This document shows, in pieces, positions 1-5,394 of a DNA stretch of 7,071 nucleotides; the first letter of the stretch is position 1; the number at the start of each line of letters is the position of its first letter. The stretch is from Coxiellaceae bacterium (GTDB lineage Bacteria > Pseudomonadota > Gammaproteobacteria > Coxiellales > Coxiellaceae), in assembly GCA_014238325.1 (NCBI GenBank), contig JABABH010000129.1:1-7071 (forward strand), given 5' to 3'. Position numbers and translations under genes: made by a program. A model generated the notes under the pieces. The model was not told the origin of the DNA, did not search any database, and worked only from the letters and a program-made list of their open reading frames with translations.

Positions 1-643
1 AACCCATTTTTCCGGAGCTGCGGTTACTGATATAGCGTACAGGGTCTATAGGTTCTTGTGTTGGACCTGCAGTCATCACGATGGTAGTGTCATGGAGAAG
101 GGGGGGTAGAAAAAAATGTTGTGCCCATTGGCGTAATGCTTCAGGTTCGGCCAGTCGTCCTAAACCTGTTTCGCCACAGGCCTGCTCTCCTGCTTCGGGC
201 GGGATGATTTGAATGCCCCTATCCACCAGTATTTTTATATTATGCTGTGTAGCTTGAGCTTCCCACATCTGTACATTCATAGCGGGTGCGATAGCGATCG
301 GTGCTGTGCTTGCGAGACACAAAGTGGTTAATAAATCGTCTGCATGTCCATGCGCAAGACGAGCAATAAAATTGGCACTGGCTGGGGCAACTAAGATGAG
401 ATCTGGCCATCGTGCTAGTTGAATATGCCCTATATAGGCTGCTTCGTCTTGAGAAAATAATTCAGTATAAACAGTATGTTGACTGAGTGTTTGCAGGGTC
501 AGGGGGGTTATAAATTCAGTGGCATGTTGAGTCATGACCACGCGTATCGAATAAGCGTCTTGACGCAATAGGCGCACCAATTCTGCTGTCTTATATGCAG
601 CGATACCGCCCGTGATACCTAAAAGAATCTGTGGTGATGACAT
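1..643 (-). CDS. coaBC: Coenzyme A biosynthesis bifunctional protein CoaBC (partial, 3' end beyond window)
   Basis: Bifunctional flavoenzyme. CoaB couples 4'-phosphopantothenate to cysteine using CTP, and CoaC decarboxylates the product to 4'-phosphopantetheine in the cytoplasmic CoA pathway. Reading leftward from the ATG at 643-641, 214 residues are visible of about 400 expected. The N-terminal CoaC domain shows the FMN-binding GITGGIAAYK (residues 9-18), IGHIQ with the catalytic His73, APASANFIARLAHG, PAMNVQMW with Asn123, and the ACGETGLGR substrate flap with Cys156. These match E. coli Dfp His75, Asn125 and Cys158 with a constant offset of two. The CoaB domain opens with TAGPTQEPIDPVRYISNRSS (191-210), including the conserved Asn207. 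All key residues present are intact. The start lies one base after the ogt stop (TGA-G-ATG), so translation is probably coupled to ogt. Identification is firm; completeness of the CoaB half cannot be judged. Confidence 0.97.
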   Translation of the reverse strand, partial: MSSPQILLGITGGIAAYKTAELVRLLRQDAYSIRVVMTQHATEFITPLTLQTLSQHTVYTELFSQDEAAYIGHIQLARWPDLILVAPASANFIARLAHGHADDLLTTLCLASTAPIAIAPAMNVQMWEAQATQHNIKILVDRGIQIIPPEAGEQACGETGLGRLAEPEALRQWAQHFFLPPLLHDTTIVMTAGPTQEPIDPVRYISNRSSGKMG

Positions 644-644
644 C

Positions 645-1166
645 TCAAGTGGGTCGGGTTGATCTGTTGTTAGGGCCAGTATAGCCTTCATGTTCCAGTA
701 ACCAGCGCTTGATAGCTAATAGAGCTGGATTGACTCGGCCGTAATAACCGCCAAGGCTGCGGCTGGCGACCACTCGGTGGCAAGGAATGATAATAGGAAT
801 AGGGTTTTTTCTACAAGCCGTTCCGATAGTGCGAGGATGTGTGTCGAGTTGTTTGGCTAATTTTCCATAAGTGCATGTTTTTGAAGGAGGAATGGCTCGT
901 AAGGCGTTCGCAACTGTTACTTGGAAAGTCGTGAGCTCTGCAAAGCAGGGCAGGTTAAAAATAAAGTGAGGGTCAGCGAAGTAACGGTATAATTGCTCAA
1001 CAACTTTTTTAGCTAAGCGAGTAGTCGGCTGTTGTGTATCGGCAGTAGTTTTAAGGTAGTGCATGCCTAAAAGATGATGGTCTGAGACGATAATGCCAAC
1101 TTTGCCCACGGGCGTAGTCACAATGGCTTGATAGGCACAATAAATATTGGGACCGTATTCTAGCAT
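645..1166 (-). CDS. ogt: Methylated-DNA--protein-cysteine methyltransferase (O6-alkylguanine-DNA alkyltransferase)
   Basis: Suicide DNA-repair protein that moves the alkyl group from O6-alkylguanine (and O4-alkylthymine) to its own cysteine. It is 173 residues, the normal size for single-domain Ogt without the Ada regulatory half. An N-terminal ribonuclease-like domain (about 12-75) precedes the catalytic domain: FQVTVANALRAIPPSKTCTYGKLA (81-104) with the DNA-contacting Tyr100, PRTIGTACRKNP with Arg112 as the likely arginine finger and Asn121, the active-site IPCHRVV with Cys129, then LGGYYGR and the terminal KRWLLEHEG. All catalytic positions are present. The start is ATG at 1166-1164; no convincing Shine-Dalgarno lies ahead of it, so the start is the least certain point. 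It follows rpsT by 59 nt and precedes coaBC by one base, suggesting cotranscription with both. The C-terminal tail after residue 162 is not part of the conserved fold. Confidence 0.95.
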   Translation of the reverse strand: MLEYGPNIYCAYQAIVTTPVGKVGIIVSDHHLLGMHYLKTTADTQQPTTRLAKKVVEQLYRYFADPHFIFNLPCFAELTTFQVTVANALRAIPPSKTCTYGKLAKQLDTHPRTIGTACRKNPIPIIIPCHRVVASRSLGGYYGRVNPALLAIKRWLLEHEGYTGPNNRSTRPT

Positions 1167-1225
1167 AAGATACCAGCGAGAGAAGACGTGCCTACATGGA
1201 AAGGATGAATCGTTAAAGAGAGATA

Positions 1226-1498
1226 TTAGGAAGCTTGGGTCAGCTGTTTCAACTTTTTATGTAAACGACTTTTGATTCGAGCTGCCTTATTTTTGGTGGC
1301 ACGGTGATGACAAAGTTGCTGGTCTAATAGCCGAGCTGTTTTTTTATAAGCTTCTTTTGCTTGCTCAACATCCTGAGAATTTATAATGTGAAGGGTTTTT
1401 TTTATGCTCGTTCGCACGGATGAACGTTTACTGGCATTAGCGGAAGCGCGGTGCTTATTTTGCCTAGCTCTTTTTATGGCTTGAGATGAATTTGCCAC
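1226..1498 (-). CDS. rpsT: 30S ribosomal protein S20
   Basis: Primary 16S rRNA-binding protein of the small subunit, 90 residues, usual size for the family. Recognised by the N-terminal ANSSQAIKRARQNKHR, the NASKRSSVRTSIKK helix (residues 21-34) and the C-terminal TKNKAARIKSRLHKKLKQL. The protein is very basic and helical, as expected. The usual KGLIHKNKAAR segment is replaced by CHHRATKNKAAR, a modest divergence. The start codon is GTG (1498-1496) with a GAGGA Shine-Dalgarno about 8 nt upstream. A non-ATG start recalls E. coli rpsT, which uses UUG and is translationally autoregulated by S20; whether that regulation applies here is inference. It is transcribed away from murJ and is probably the first gene of rpsT-ogt-coaBC. 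Confidence 0.97.
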   Translation of the reverse strand: MANSSQAIKRARQNKHRASANASKRSSVRTSIKKTLHIINSQDVEQAKEAYKKTARLLDQQLCHHRATKNKAARIKSRLHKKLKQLTQAS

Positions 1499-1530
1499 TA
1501 TCTATATCCTCGTCAGAGTGAAAAGATGCT

Positions 1531-1559
1531 AATATGCCGTTTCAGTCAGCATTTGTCAA
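1531..1559 (-). promoter_or_regulatory. Probable sigma70 promoter of rpsT
   Basis: On the minus strand a perfect -35 TTGACA (1559-1554) is followed after 17 nt by CATATT (1536-1531), four of six matches to TATAAT; an overlapping TATTAG with a 19-nt spacer is an alternative. The predicted transcript would begin near 1525, leaving a leader of roughly 25-30 nt with the GAGGA ribosome site before the GTG start. The -35 lies inside the short inverted repeat ATTTGTCAAAT (1551-1561). Confidence 0.65.
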
Positions 1560-1617
1560 ATATTGTGTGCAGACCTACTGATGAGAAGGCAGTGCTTCTG
1601 GTGGGGGCGCTGACTGA
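1542..1617. repeat. 9-bp inverted repeat in the divergent rpsT/murJ promoter region
   Basis: TCAGTCAGC (1542-1550) is matched by its exact reverse complement GCTGACTGA (1609-1617), centres about 67 bp apart. The left arm sits within the -35/-10 spacer of the rpsT promoter; the right arm lies about 35 bp before the murJ start. It may be a pair of half-sites for a regulator of both directions or a stem in a murJ leader RNA. The repeat is real; its role is unknown. Confidence 0.4.
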
Positions 1618-1652
1618 GTAGATCAAAAAACGAGCAATAGGGCGCATCAGTG

Positions 1653-3203
1653 ATGGGGCATAAGTTATTAAAATCCACTGCGATTGTGTTCAGTATGACC
1701 CTTTTGTCTCGTATTTTTGGGTTTATTAGAGATTTAGCGCTGGCTACTGTATTTGGGGCCGGGCCTGCATTTGATGCCTTTGTGATTGCATTTAAAATCC
1801 CAAATTTTATGCGACGTTTATTTGGGGAAGGTGCCTTTTCACAGGCGTTTGTGCCGGTATTATCGGCTTATCGCATCAAAAATACCCCTGAAGAGACACA
1901 GATATTTATCAATCATATCGCGGGCTGTTTAGGGCTGGCTGTTCTGGTAATCGTCGCCTTAGCTGAAATCATGACACCCTTGATCGTATGGGTGTTTGCA
2001 CCAGGTTTTGCGCACACGTCTCTACAGTTTTCCTATACGACACATTTATTAAGAATTACCTTGCCATACTTGTTTTTTGTGGCCTTGATGGCCTTTTCTG
2101 GGGCTGTATTAAATACCTTTAGCCGCTTTGCGATACCAGCTTTTACCCCGGTGTTGCTGAATATTGCGATGATTATCGTGGCATGGTTCTGGGCGCCGCA
2201 TGCGAGTATTCCGATTTATACCCTGGCCTGGGGCGTCTTTATAGGTGGCTTGCTGCAGTTGTTATTTCAACTGCCCTATTTGCATCGCTTGAAAGTGCTT
2301 CCCATGCCGAGTTTTCATTGGAGGCATCCGGGTGTGATGCGCGTATTAACCTTGATGTTGCCAGCTTTATTTGGTGTATCAGTGGCGCAAATTAGCTTGC
2401 TAGTCGATAATTTTTTTGCGTCATTTTTACCGGCAGGCAGTATATCATGGCTCTATTATTCGGATCGTATGACTTATTTGCCATTGGGTTTGATCGGTGT
2501 CGGTCTGGCGACGGTAGTCTTGCCTAGCTTGTCTCGTGCGCATAGTGCACAGGCTTTAGAAAACTATTCTAAGCTATTAGATTGGGCATTGCGATTGGCT
2601 TTATTCATTGCGATTCCGTCAGCAGCTGGATTATTCATTTTATCCGGGCCGCTGCTCGCGACTTTAATTTACCATGGTGCGTTTACGGCAGATGACGTGC
2701 GGATGACACAGGAAAGTTTATGGGCCTTTTCCGTGGGTTTGCCTGGGTTTATTTTAGTGAAGCTACTCGCCTCAGCTTTTTATTCTCGCCAAAACCTGAA
2801 GGTGCCTGTGAAGATCGCAGCCGTCGCGATGATACTGAATATTATCCTGAATTTACTGTTGATCAAGCCGCTAGCTCACGCCGGCCTTGCACTATCGACC
2901 ACGATAGCGTCCTTATTTAATGCCGGTGCCTTGTGGTTGTTTTTGGGGCGTAGTGTCCATTATCGTACTCAATTGCCTTGGCTAAAATTAGGCTTACAGA
3001 TCCTATTCGCAACGGCCATGATGGCCATCGTCATCGTGGTATTAGCGGGACCCTTGTCGCCATGGTTAGGGTGGTCTGTTTGGAAAAGGAGTGTTTCCCT
3101 GCTGCTGATTATCATTGTCGGGATGGTCACCTATGGTGTAGCATTGTGGATCTCAGGCGTCCGGCTATCGGATTTACAATCACCATCGATATTAGATGAA
3201 TAA
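1653..3203 (+). CDS. murJ: Lipid II flippase MurJ (MviN)
   Basis: Integral inner-membrane protein of the MOP superfamily that moves undecaprenyl-linked peptidoglycan precursor (lipid II) to the periplasmic face. About 516 residues, as in E. coli (511), with the expected run of about 14 membrane helices. With the ATG at 1653 as residue 1, the residues shown to be essential in E. coli MurJ are all kept: Arg20 and Arg26 (SRIFGFIRD), Asp41 (FDAF), Arg54-Arg55 (NFMRRLFGEGAFSQAFVPV) and Arg272 in YYSDRMTYLP. The counterpart of E. coli Glu273 is Tyr275. An in-frame GTG directly precedes the ATG (GTGATG at 1650-1655); the upstream AGGG (1639-1642) is 7 nt from GTG and 10 nt from ATG, so either could be used. 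It starts the murJ-ribF unit, diverging from rpsT. Confidence 0.97.
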   Translation: MGHKLLKSTAIVFSMTLLSRIFGFIRDLALATVFGAGPAFDAFVIAFKIPNFMRRLFGEGAFSQAFVPVLSAYRIKNTPEETQIFINHIAGCLGLAVLVIVALAEIMTPLIVWVFAPGFAHTSLQFSYTTHLLRITLPYLFFVALMAFSGAVLNTFSRFAIPAFTPVLLNIAMIIVAWFWAPHASIPIYTLAWGVFIGGLLQLLFQLPYLHRLKVLPMPSFHWRHPGVMRVLTLMLPALFGVSVAQISLLVDNFFASFLPAGSISWLYYSDRMTYLPLGLIGVGLATVVLPSLSRAHSAQALENYSKLLDWALRLALFIAIPSAAGLFILSGPLLATLIYHGAFTADDVRMTQESLWAFSVGLPGFILVKLLASAFYSRQNLKVPVKIAAVAMILNIILNLLLIKPLAHAGLALSTTIASLFNAGALWLFLGRSVHYRTQLPWLKLGLQILFATAMMAIVIVVLAGPLSPWLGWSVWKRSVSLLLIIIVGMVTYGVALWISGVRLSDLQSPSILDE

Positions 3204-3230
3204 TACTATATATTAGTTAGATATATCGTG

Positions 3231-4172
3231 ATGAAATTAATTCGTGATCATAACATGCAAAGCCTTGCCCCCCAAGGCTGTGTGCTAACTTTGGGGAATT
3301 TTGATGGTATTCATCAAGGGCATCAGGCTTTATTACACCGATTGGTGCAAGAAAAGCAGAGGCTAGGGTTGCCGGCTGTACTGATGACCTTCGAGCCTTT
3401 GCCGCGGGAATTTTTTGCTAAAGATGGTCGCTTAAAACGTTTAATGCGATTCAAAGAAAAATGGTTGGAATTACTGCATTATTCTATAGATTATGTACTC
3501 TGTCTGCGCTTTAATGCTCAATTGGCCCGCTTATCTGCTGAGGATTTCGTCCGGCAGATTTTAGTAGATACCTTGCATGCTCAAGCAATTGTGGTGGGGG
3601 ATGATTGTCATTTTGGTGCAAATCGCAAGGGAGATTATAATTTATTGCAGCAATTAGGTCGATATTATGGTTTTAGCTCCTACGTTTTGCCTGCAGTGCT
3701 GCAGGCTGGAGAACGTATCAGCAGCACCCGTATACGGCAAGCCTTGCAACAGGGGCATCTAGCAGAAGCAGCTTCACTACTAGGCAGGCCTTATCGTATC
3801 TCTGGTCGCGTGGAGCATGGGGAGAAGCGAGGGCGAGCCTTAGGCTTCCCAACAGCTAATATTTCCTTAAGAAATTGTGGATGCCTATTATCTGGAATTT
3901 TTGTTGTACAAGTCTATGTCGCAGATACATGTTATCGTGGTGTTGCAAGTATTGGGTCGTCGCCTACCTTTCACAGTGTGCATCCTTCCATTAAATTGGA
4001 AGCCTATCTCTTTGACTTTGACGATGACCTCTATGGACATGATATGGCTATTGATTTTTTATATTACTTGCGACCTGAAGTGCAATACCAGTCATCCGCT
4101 CAACTCATTGAAGCTATAGAGCAGGATGTCAAAGATGCCACCTTATATTTTTCGAAAAAGCATCTAGACTAA
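3231..4172 (+). CDS. ribF: Bifunctional riboflavin kinase / FMN adenylyltransferase (FAD synthetase)
   Basis: Makes FMN and FAD from riboflavin and ATP in the cytoplasm; 313 residues, normal for RibF. With ATG 3231 as residue 1, the N-terminal adenylyltransferase domain has the HIGH-like loop LGNFDGIHQGHQ (22-33), VGDDCHFGANRKG (122-134) and ISSTRIRQAL (163-172). The C-terminal flavokinase domain starts near 185 with GRPYRISG, then RGRALGFPTANIS (200-212, the PTAN metal/ATP motif), GVASIGSSPTF (237-247) and LEAYLFDFDDDLYGHD with the catalytic Glu257. The usual Asn of GVANIG is Ser here, a small departure. The opening MKLIRDHNM resembles E. coli RibF (MKLIRG...), which favours ATG 3231 over the adjacent in-frame GTG at 3228. 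There is no clear Shine-Dalgarno; the gene lies about 24 nt after murJ and is probably cotranscribed. The family's usual downstream neighbour ileS is absent. Confidence 0.97.
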   Translation: MKLIRDHNMQSLAPQGCVLTLGNFDGIHQGHQALLHRLVQEKQRLGLPAVLMTFEPLPREFFAKDGRLKRLMRFKEKWLELLHYSIDYVLCLRFNAQLARLSAEDFVRQILVDTLHAQAIVVGDDCHFGANRKGDYNLLQQLGRYYGFSSYVLPAVLQAGERISSTRIRQALQQGHLAEAASLLGRPYRISGRVEHGEKRGRALGFPTANISLRNCGCLLSGIFVVQVYVADTCYRGVASIGSSPTFHSVHPSIKLEAYLFDFDDDLYGHDMAIDFLYYLRPEVQYQSSAQLIEAIEQDVKDATLYFSKKHLD

Positions 4173-4193
4173 TCCATTCCCGATGAGATGCAT

Positions 4194-4216
4194 CAAGGCA
4201 AAGCCTTGTAGTTTTT
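4194..4216 (+). terminator. Rho-independent terminator after ribF
   Basis: A perfect 6-bp stem CAAGGC (4194-4199) / GCCTTG (4203-4208) with loop AAA is followed by TAGTTTTT (4209-4216), 21 nt after the ribF stop. The stem is short but half G/C and the T tract is well placed. It would end murJ-ribF transcription and leave the following F-box gene dependent on its own promoter. Confidence 0.65.
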
Positions 4217-4229
4217 AACGTTGACACAA

Positions 4230-4544
4230 ATGAGTAAGCTATCACTGCCTACGATTGATTATAACCTACGGAGCCATCTCAATATGCCTACATCATTAAG
4301 TCAATTACCTGACGACATTTGGAGGATCATAATGGGAGGATTATACCCAAAAGATCTACCTTATTTCTCTTTGATCTCACGTCAGTGTTATGCTATTGCT
4401 AGCGATAAGCTTAAGCAGCAAATGTCTGAATACCTGGTGACTCGTGTATTTGTTAGAGAGTATAAAACTCCTTCTGTTGTAAAACGTTTTGAAACGAGTC
4501 GAGTAGCTTTTGGGAAAGAGGTGTATGATTTTTATGGAGATTGA
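4230..4544 (+). CDS. F-box domain protein, N-terminal reading frame (probably the intact 5' part of a broken effector gene)
   Basis: Short frame of 104 residues from ATG 4230. Its core, LPDDIWRIIMGGLYPKDLPY then FSLISRQCYAIASD (4305-4406), matches the eukaryotic F-box pattern LPxxixxxIxxxLxxkDLxxxSLvSrxxyxia. F-boxes bind SKP1 of SCF ubiquitin ligases; in bacteria they occur in effectors of intracellular species. Start choice is open: ATG 4284 has a GGAG (4270-4273) 10 nt upstream and puts the F-box at the very N-terminus; ATG 4230 and TTG 4221 lack a ribosome site, and TTG begins only 4 nt after the terminator's T run. The frame stops at TGA 4542-4544, but the same frame then stays open for 86 more codons (see next entry), so this is likely the first piece of a longer protein. 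No signal peptide or transmembrane segment is seen. The domain call is good; function in a host cell is inference. Confidence 0.75.
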   Translation: MSKLSLPTIDYNLRSHLNMPTSLSQLPDDIWRIIMGGLYPKDLPYFSLISRQCYAIASDKLKQQMSEYLVTRVFVREYKTPSVVKRFETSRVAFGKEVYDFYGD

Positions 4545-5131
4545 TTACATTATTTTTTTAAACAATTTAAATTCCTTGATAAGGATCATCTTTCTAAGCT
4601 GTTAGCTGGAATTACAGACGATAAGACAGCGCTGGGGTATTTGGAAAAATCTCGTGAAGTGATATTTCTTTATTTTTTAGAGAAATGTCCTTCGGATCAA
4701 GCATTATCGAAGCAGTTATTGGCCTATTGGACAATTGACTTTTCCAATAACATTGTAGATAAAATCCTTGAAATTGAAGAAGAAGAGAAAAAGCGTTCAT
4801 CATAAAAACATATATACGCCTTGGTATAGCTGCAAATCTATTTGGGCTTTGGCTAAGGTCTACGGTTGGGCTGCTGAAGCTTTTTAATAACTGTACCGAA
4901 CTTCTGAAGCAAAAAGATCATTTAGGAAGACGACCTATAGATATTCTATTGGAAACTTCTCTGAAGAAGCTTTCTGAACCGAGTTTAGCACTACAGCAGG
5001 CATTCTCACCAAAGCATAACGTGGACCAGGAAAAGTCTTCTTTCTTTCATCACCCTTGGAATAGAGGAAATACAGAGGGCCATGATTCGCTAGATGAAGA
5101 GCAGGATCCAATCAATGCAGCTGGTTTGTGA
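4545..5131 (+). pseudogene. Disrupted continuation of the F-box gene with an ankyrin-like C-terminal part
   Basis: After TGA 4542-4544 the F-box frame continues open from 4545 to TAA 4803-4805 (86 codons). It has protein-like content such as LSKLLAGITDDKTALGYLEK, VIFLYFLEKCPSDQ and an acidic/basic EIEEEEKK helix, but no ATG to start it. Just before that stop, at GAAAAAG (4787-4793), a shift of -1 enters a second frame that is open from 4778 to TGA 5129-5131, again with no ATG. It reads LGIAANLFG, LLKLF, then LLKQKDHLGRRPIDILLE (4901-4954), resembling an ankyrin repeat hairpin (xKDxxGxTPLxxL), followed by a charged hydrophilic tail ending NAAGL. One nonsense change and one frameshift therefore split what looks like a single 280-300 residue F-box + ankyrin-like protein. 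Decay is the simplest reading; stop readthrough plus programmed frameshifting or sequencing error are alternatives. Frame continuity is seen directly; the ankyrin call is tentative. Confidence 0.65.
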
Positions 5132-5222
5132 TGATGAGTGGATAGATTTAAGCTAGTTTTAAGTATACTGCATTAATATTAATAGGGAATAGATTGCATG
5201 ACTGCGTAGCCTTATTCTGCGA
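5132..5222. other. Spacer after the broken gene, A+T-rich
   Basis: Non-coding as far as can be seen. The only structure is a 12-bp perfect palindrome ATTAATATTAAT at 5172-5183, which in A+T-rich DNA may be chance. No T-tailed hairpin ends the broken gene here. Confidence 0.4.
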
Positions 5223-5271
5223 TATCCCGCTCGCGTATGAAGATACGAAGTGGGTTATTGCGAGCGGTATA
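5223..5271. repeat. Inverted repeat 1 of the palindrome cluster
   Basis: Perfect 8-bp arms CCGCTCGC (5227-5234) and GCGAGCGG (5260-5267), extended by TAT/ATA outside a single mismatch. Overlapping the inner end is a second hairpin CGTAT-GAAG-ATACG (5234-5247). The GC-rich outer arms stand out from the A+T-rich surroundings. No T tract follows, so it is not a simple terminator. Confidence 0.7.
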
Positions 5272-5279
5272 CCTTTATT

Positions 5280-5311
5280 TGGCTGGCGAAAAATAAATGT
5301 TCGCTCAGCCA
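5280..5311. repeat. Inverted repeat 2 of the palindrome cluster
   Basis: Eleven base pairs with one bulged T: TGGCTG-GCGAA (5280-5290) pairs with TTCGC-T-CAGCCA (5300-5311) around the 9-nt loop AAATAAATG. It ends immediately before repeat 3. Confidence 0.75.
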
Positions 5312-5343
5312 CTTAAGAGGAAAATCGCGGTTTTCCCCTTAAG
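5312..5343. repeat. Inverted repeat 3 of the palindrome cluster
   Basis: CTTAAG-A-GGAAAA (5312-5324) pairs with TTTTCC-C-CTTAAG (5331-5343): 12 pairs with one A/C mismatch, loop TCGCGG. It abuts repeat 2 without a spacer. The first 10 bases, CTTAAGAGGA, recur exactly at 5651-5660, just ahead of the permease start. Confidence 0.75.
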
Positions 5344-5344
5344 A

Positions 5345-5358
5345 ATCCCCATGGGGAT
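5345..5358. repeat. Inverted repeat 4: 14-bp perfect palindrome
   Basis: ATCCCCATGGGGAT is its own reverse complement. With no loop it is better suited to DNA-level pairing or protein binding by a dimer than to an RNA hairpin. It begins one base after repeat 3. Confidence 0.75.
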
Positions 5359-5362
5359 GAGT

Positions 5363-5394
5363 CACTTCAAGGGCATGCTTCGCATCTTGAAGTG
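5363..5394. repeat. Inverted repeat 5 of the palindrome cluster
   Basis: Perfect 9-bp arms CACTTCAAG (5363-5371) and CTTGAAGTG (5386-5394), with an inner 4-bp stem ATGC-TTC-GCAT (5375-5385) and three unpaired bases GGC on one side. The GAAGTGGG running out of its right arm (5389-5396) also occurs at 5247-5254 inside repeat 1. Confidence 0.75.

Noticed and set aside
2183..3199. Plus-strand frames of 66-73 codons inside murJ (2183-2395, 2720-2920, 2978-3199)
   Set aside because: They lie out of frame within the well-supported murJ coding region and their translations look random.
3877..4119. 80-codon frame inside ribF
   Set aside because: Shadow of the ribF flavokinase domain in another frame; no own ribosome site or motif.
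4221..4226. TTGACA at 4221 as a -35 box for the F-box gene
   Set aside because: No -10-like hexamer occurs 16-19 nt downstream, so it is not supported as a promoter despite the perfect hexamer.
4612..4803. 63-codon minus-strand frame opposite the broken F-box gene
   Set aside because: The plus-strand reading is protein-like and continuous with the F-box frame; the reverse translation shows no motif.
4949..5131. A separate small gene starting at TTG 4949 (60 codons)
   Set aside because: The frame is open far upstream of that TTG with ankyrin-like sequence, there is no ribosome site, and it fits better as the tail of the disrupted gene.
5223..5394. CRISPR array or set of terminators
   Set aside because: The elements are different inverted repeats, not identical direct repeats with spacers, and none has a T tract on either strand.
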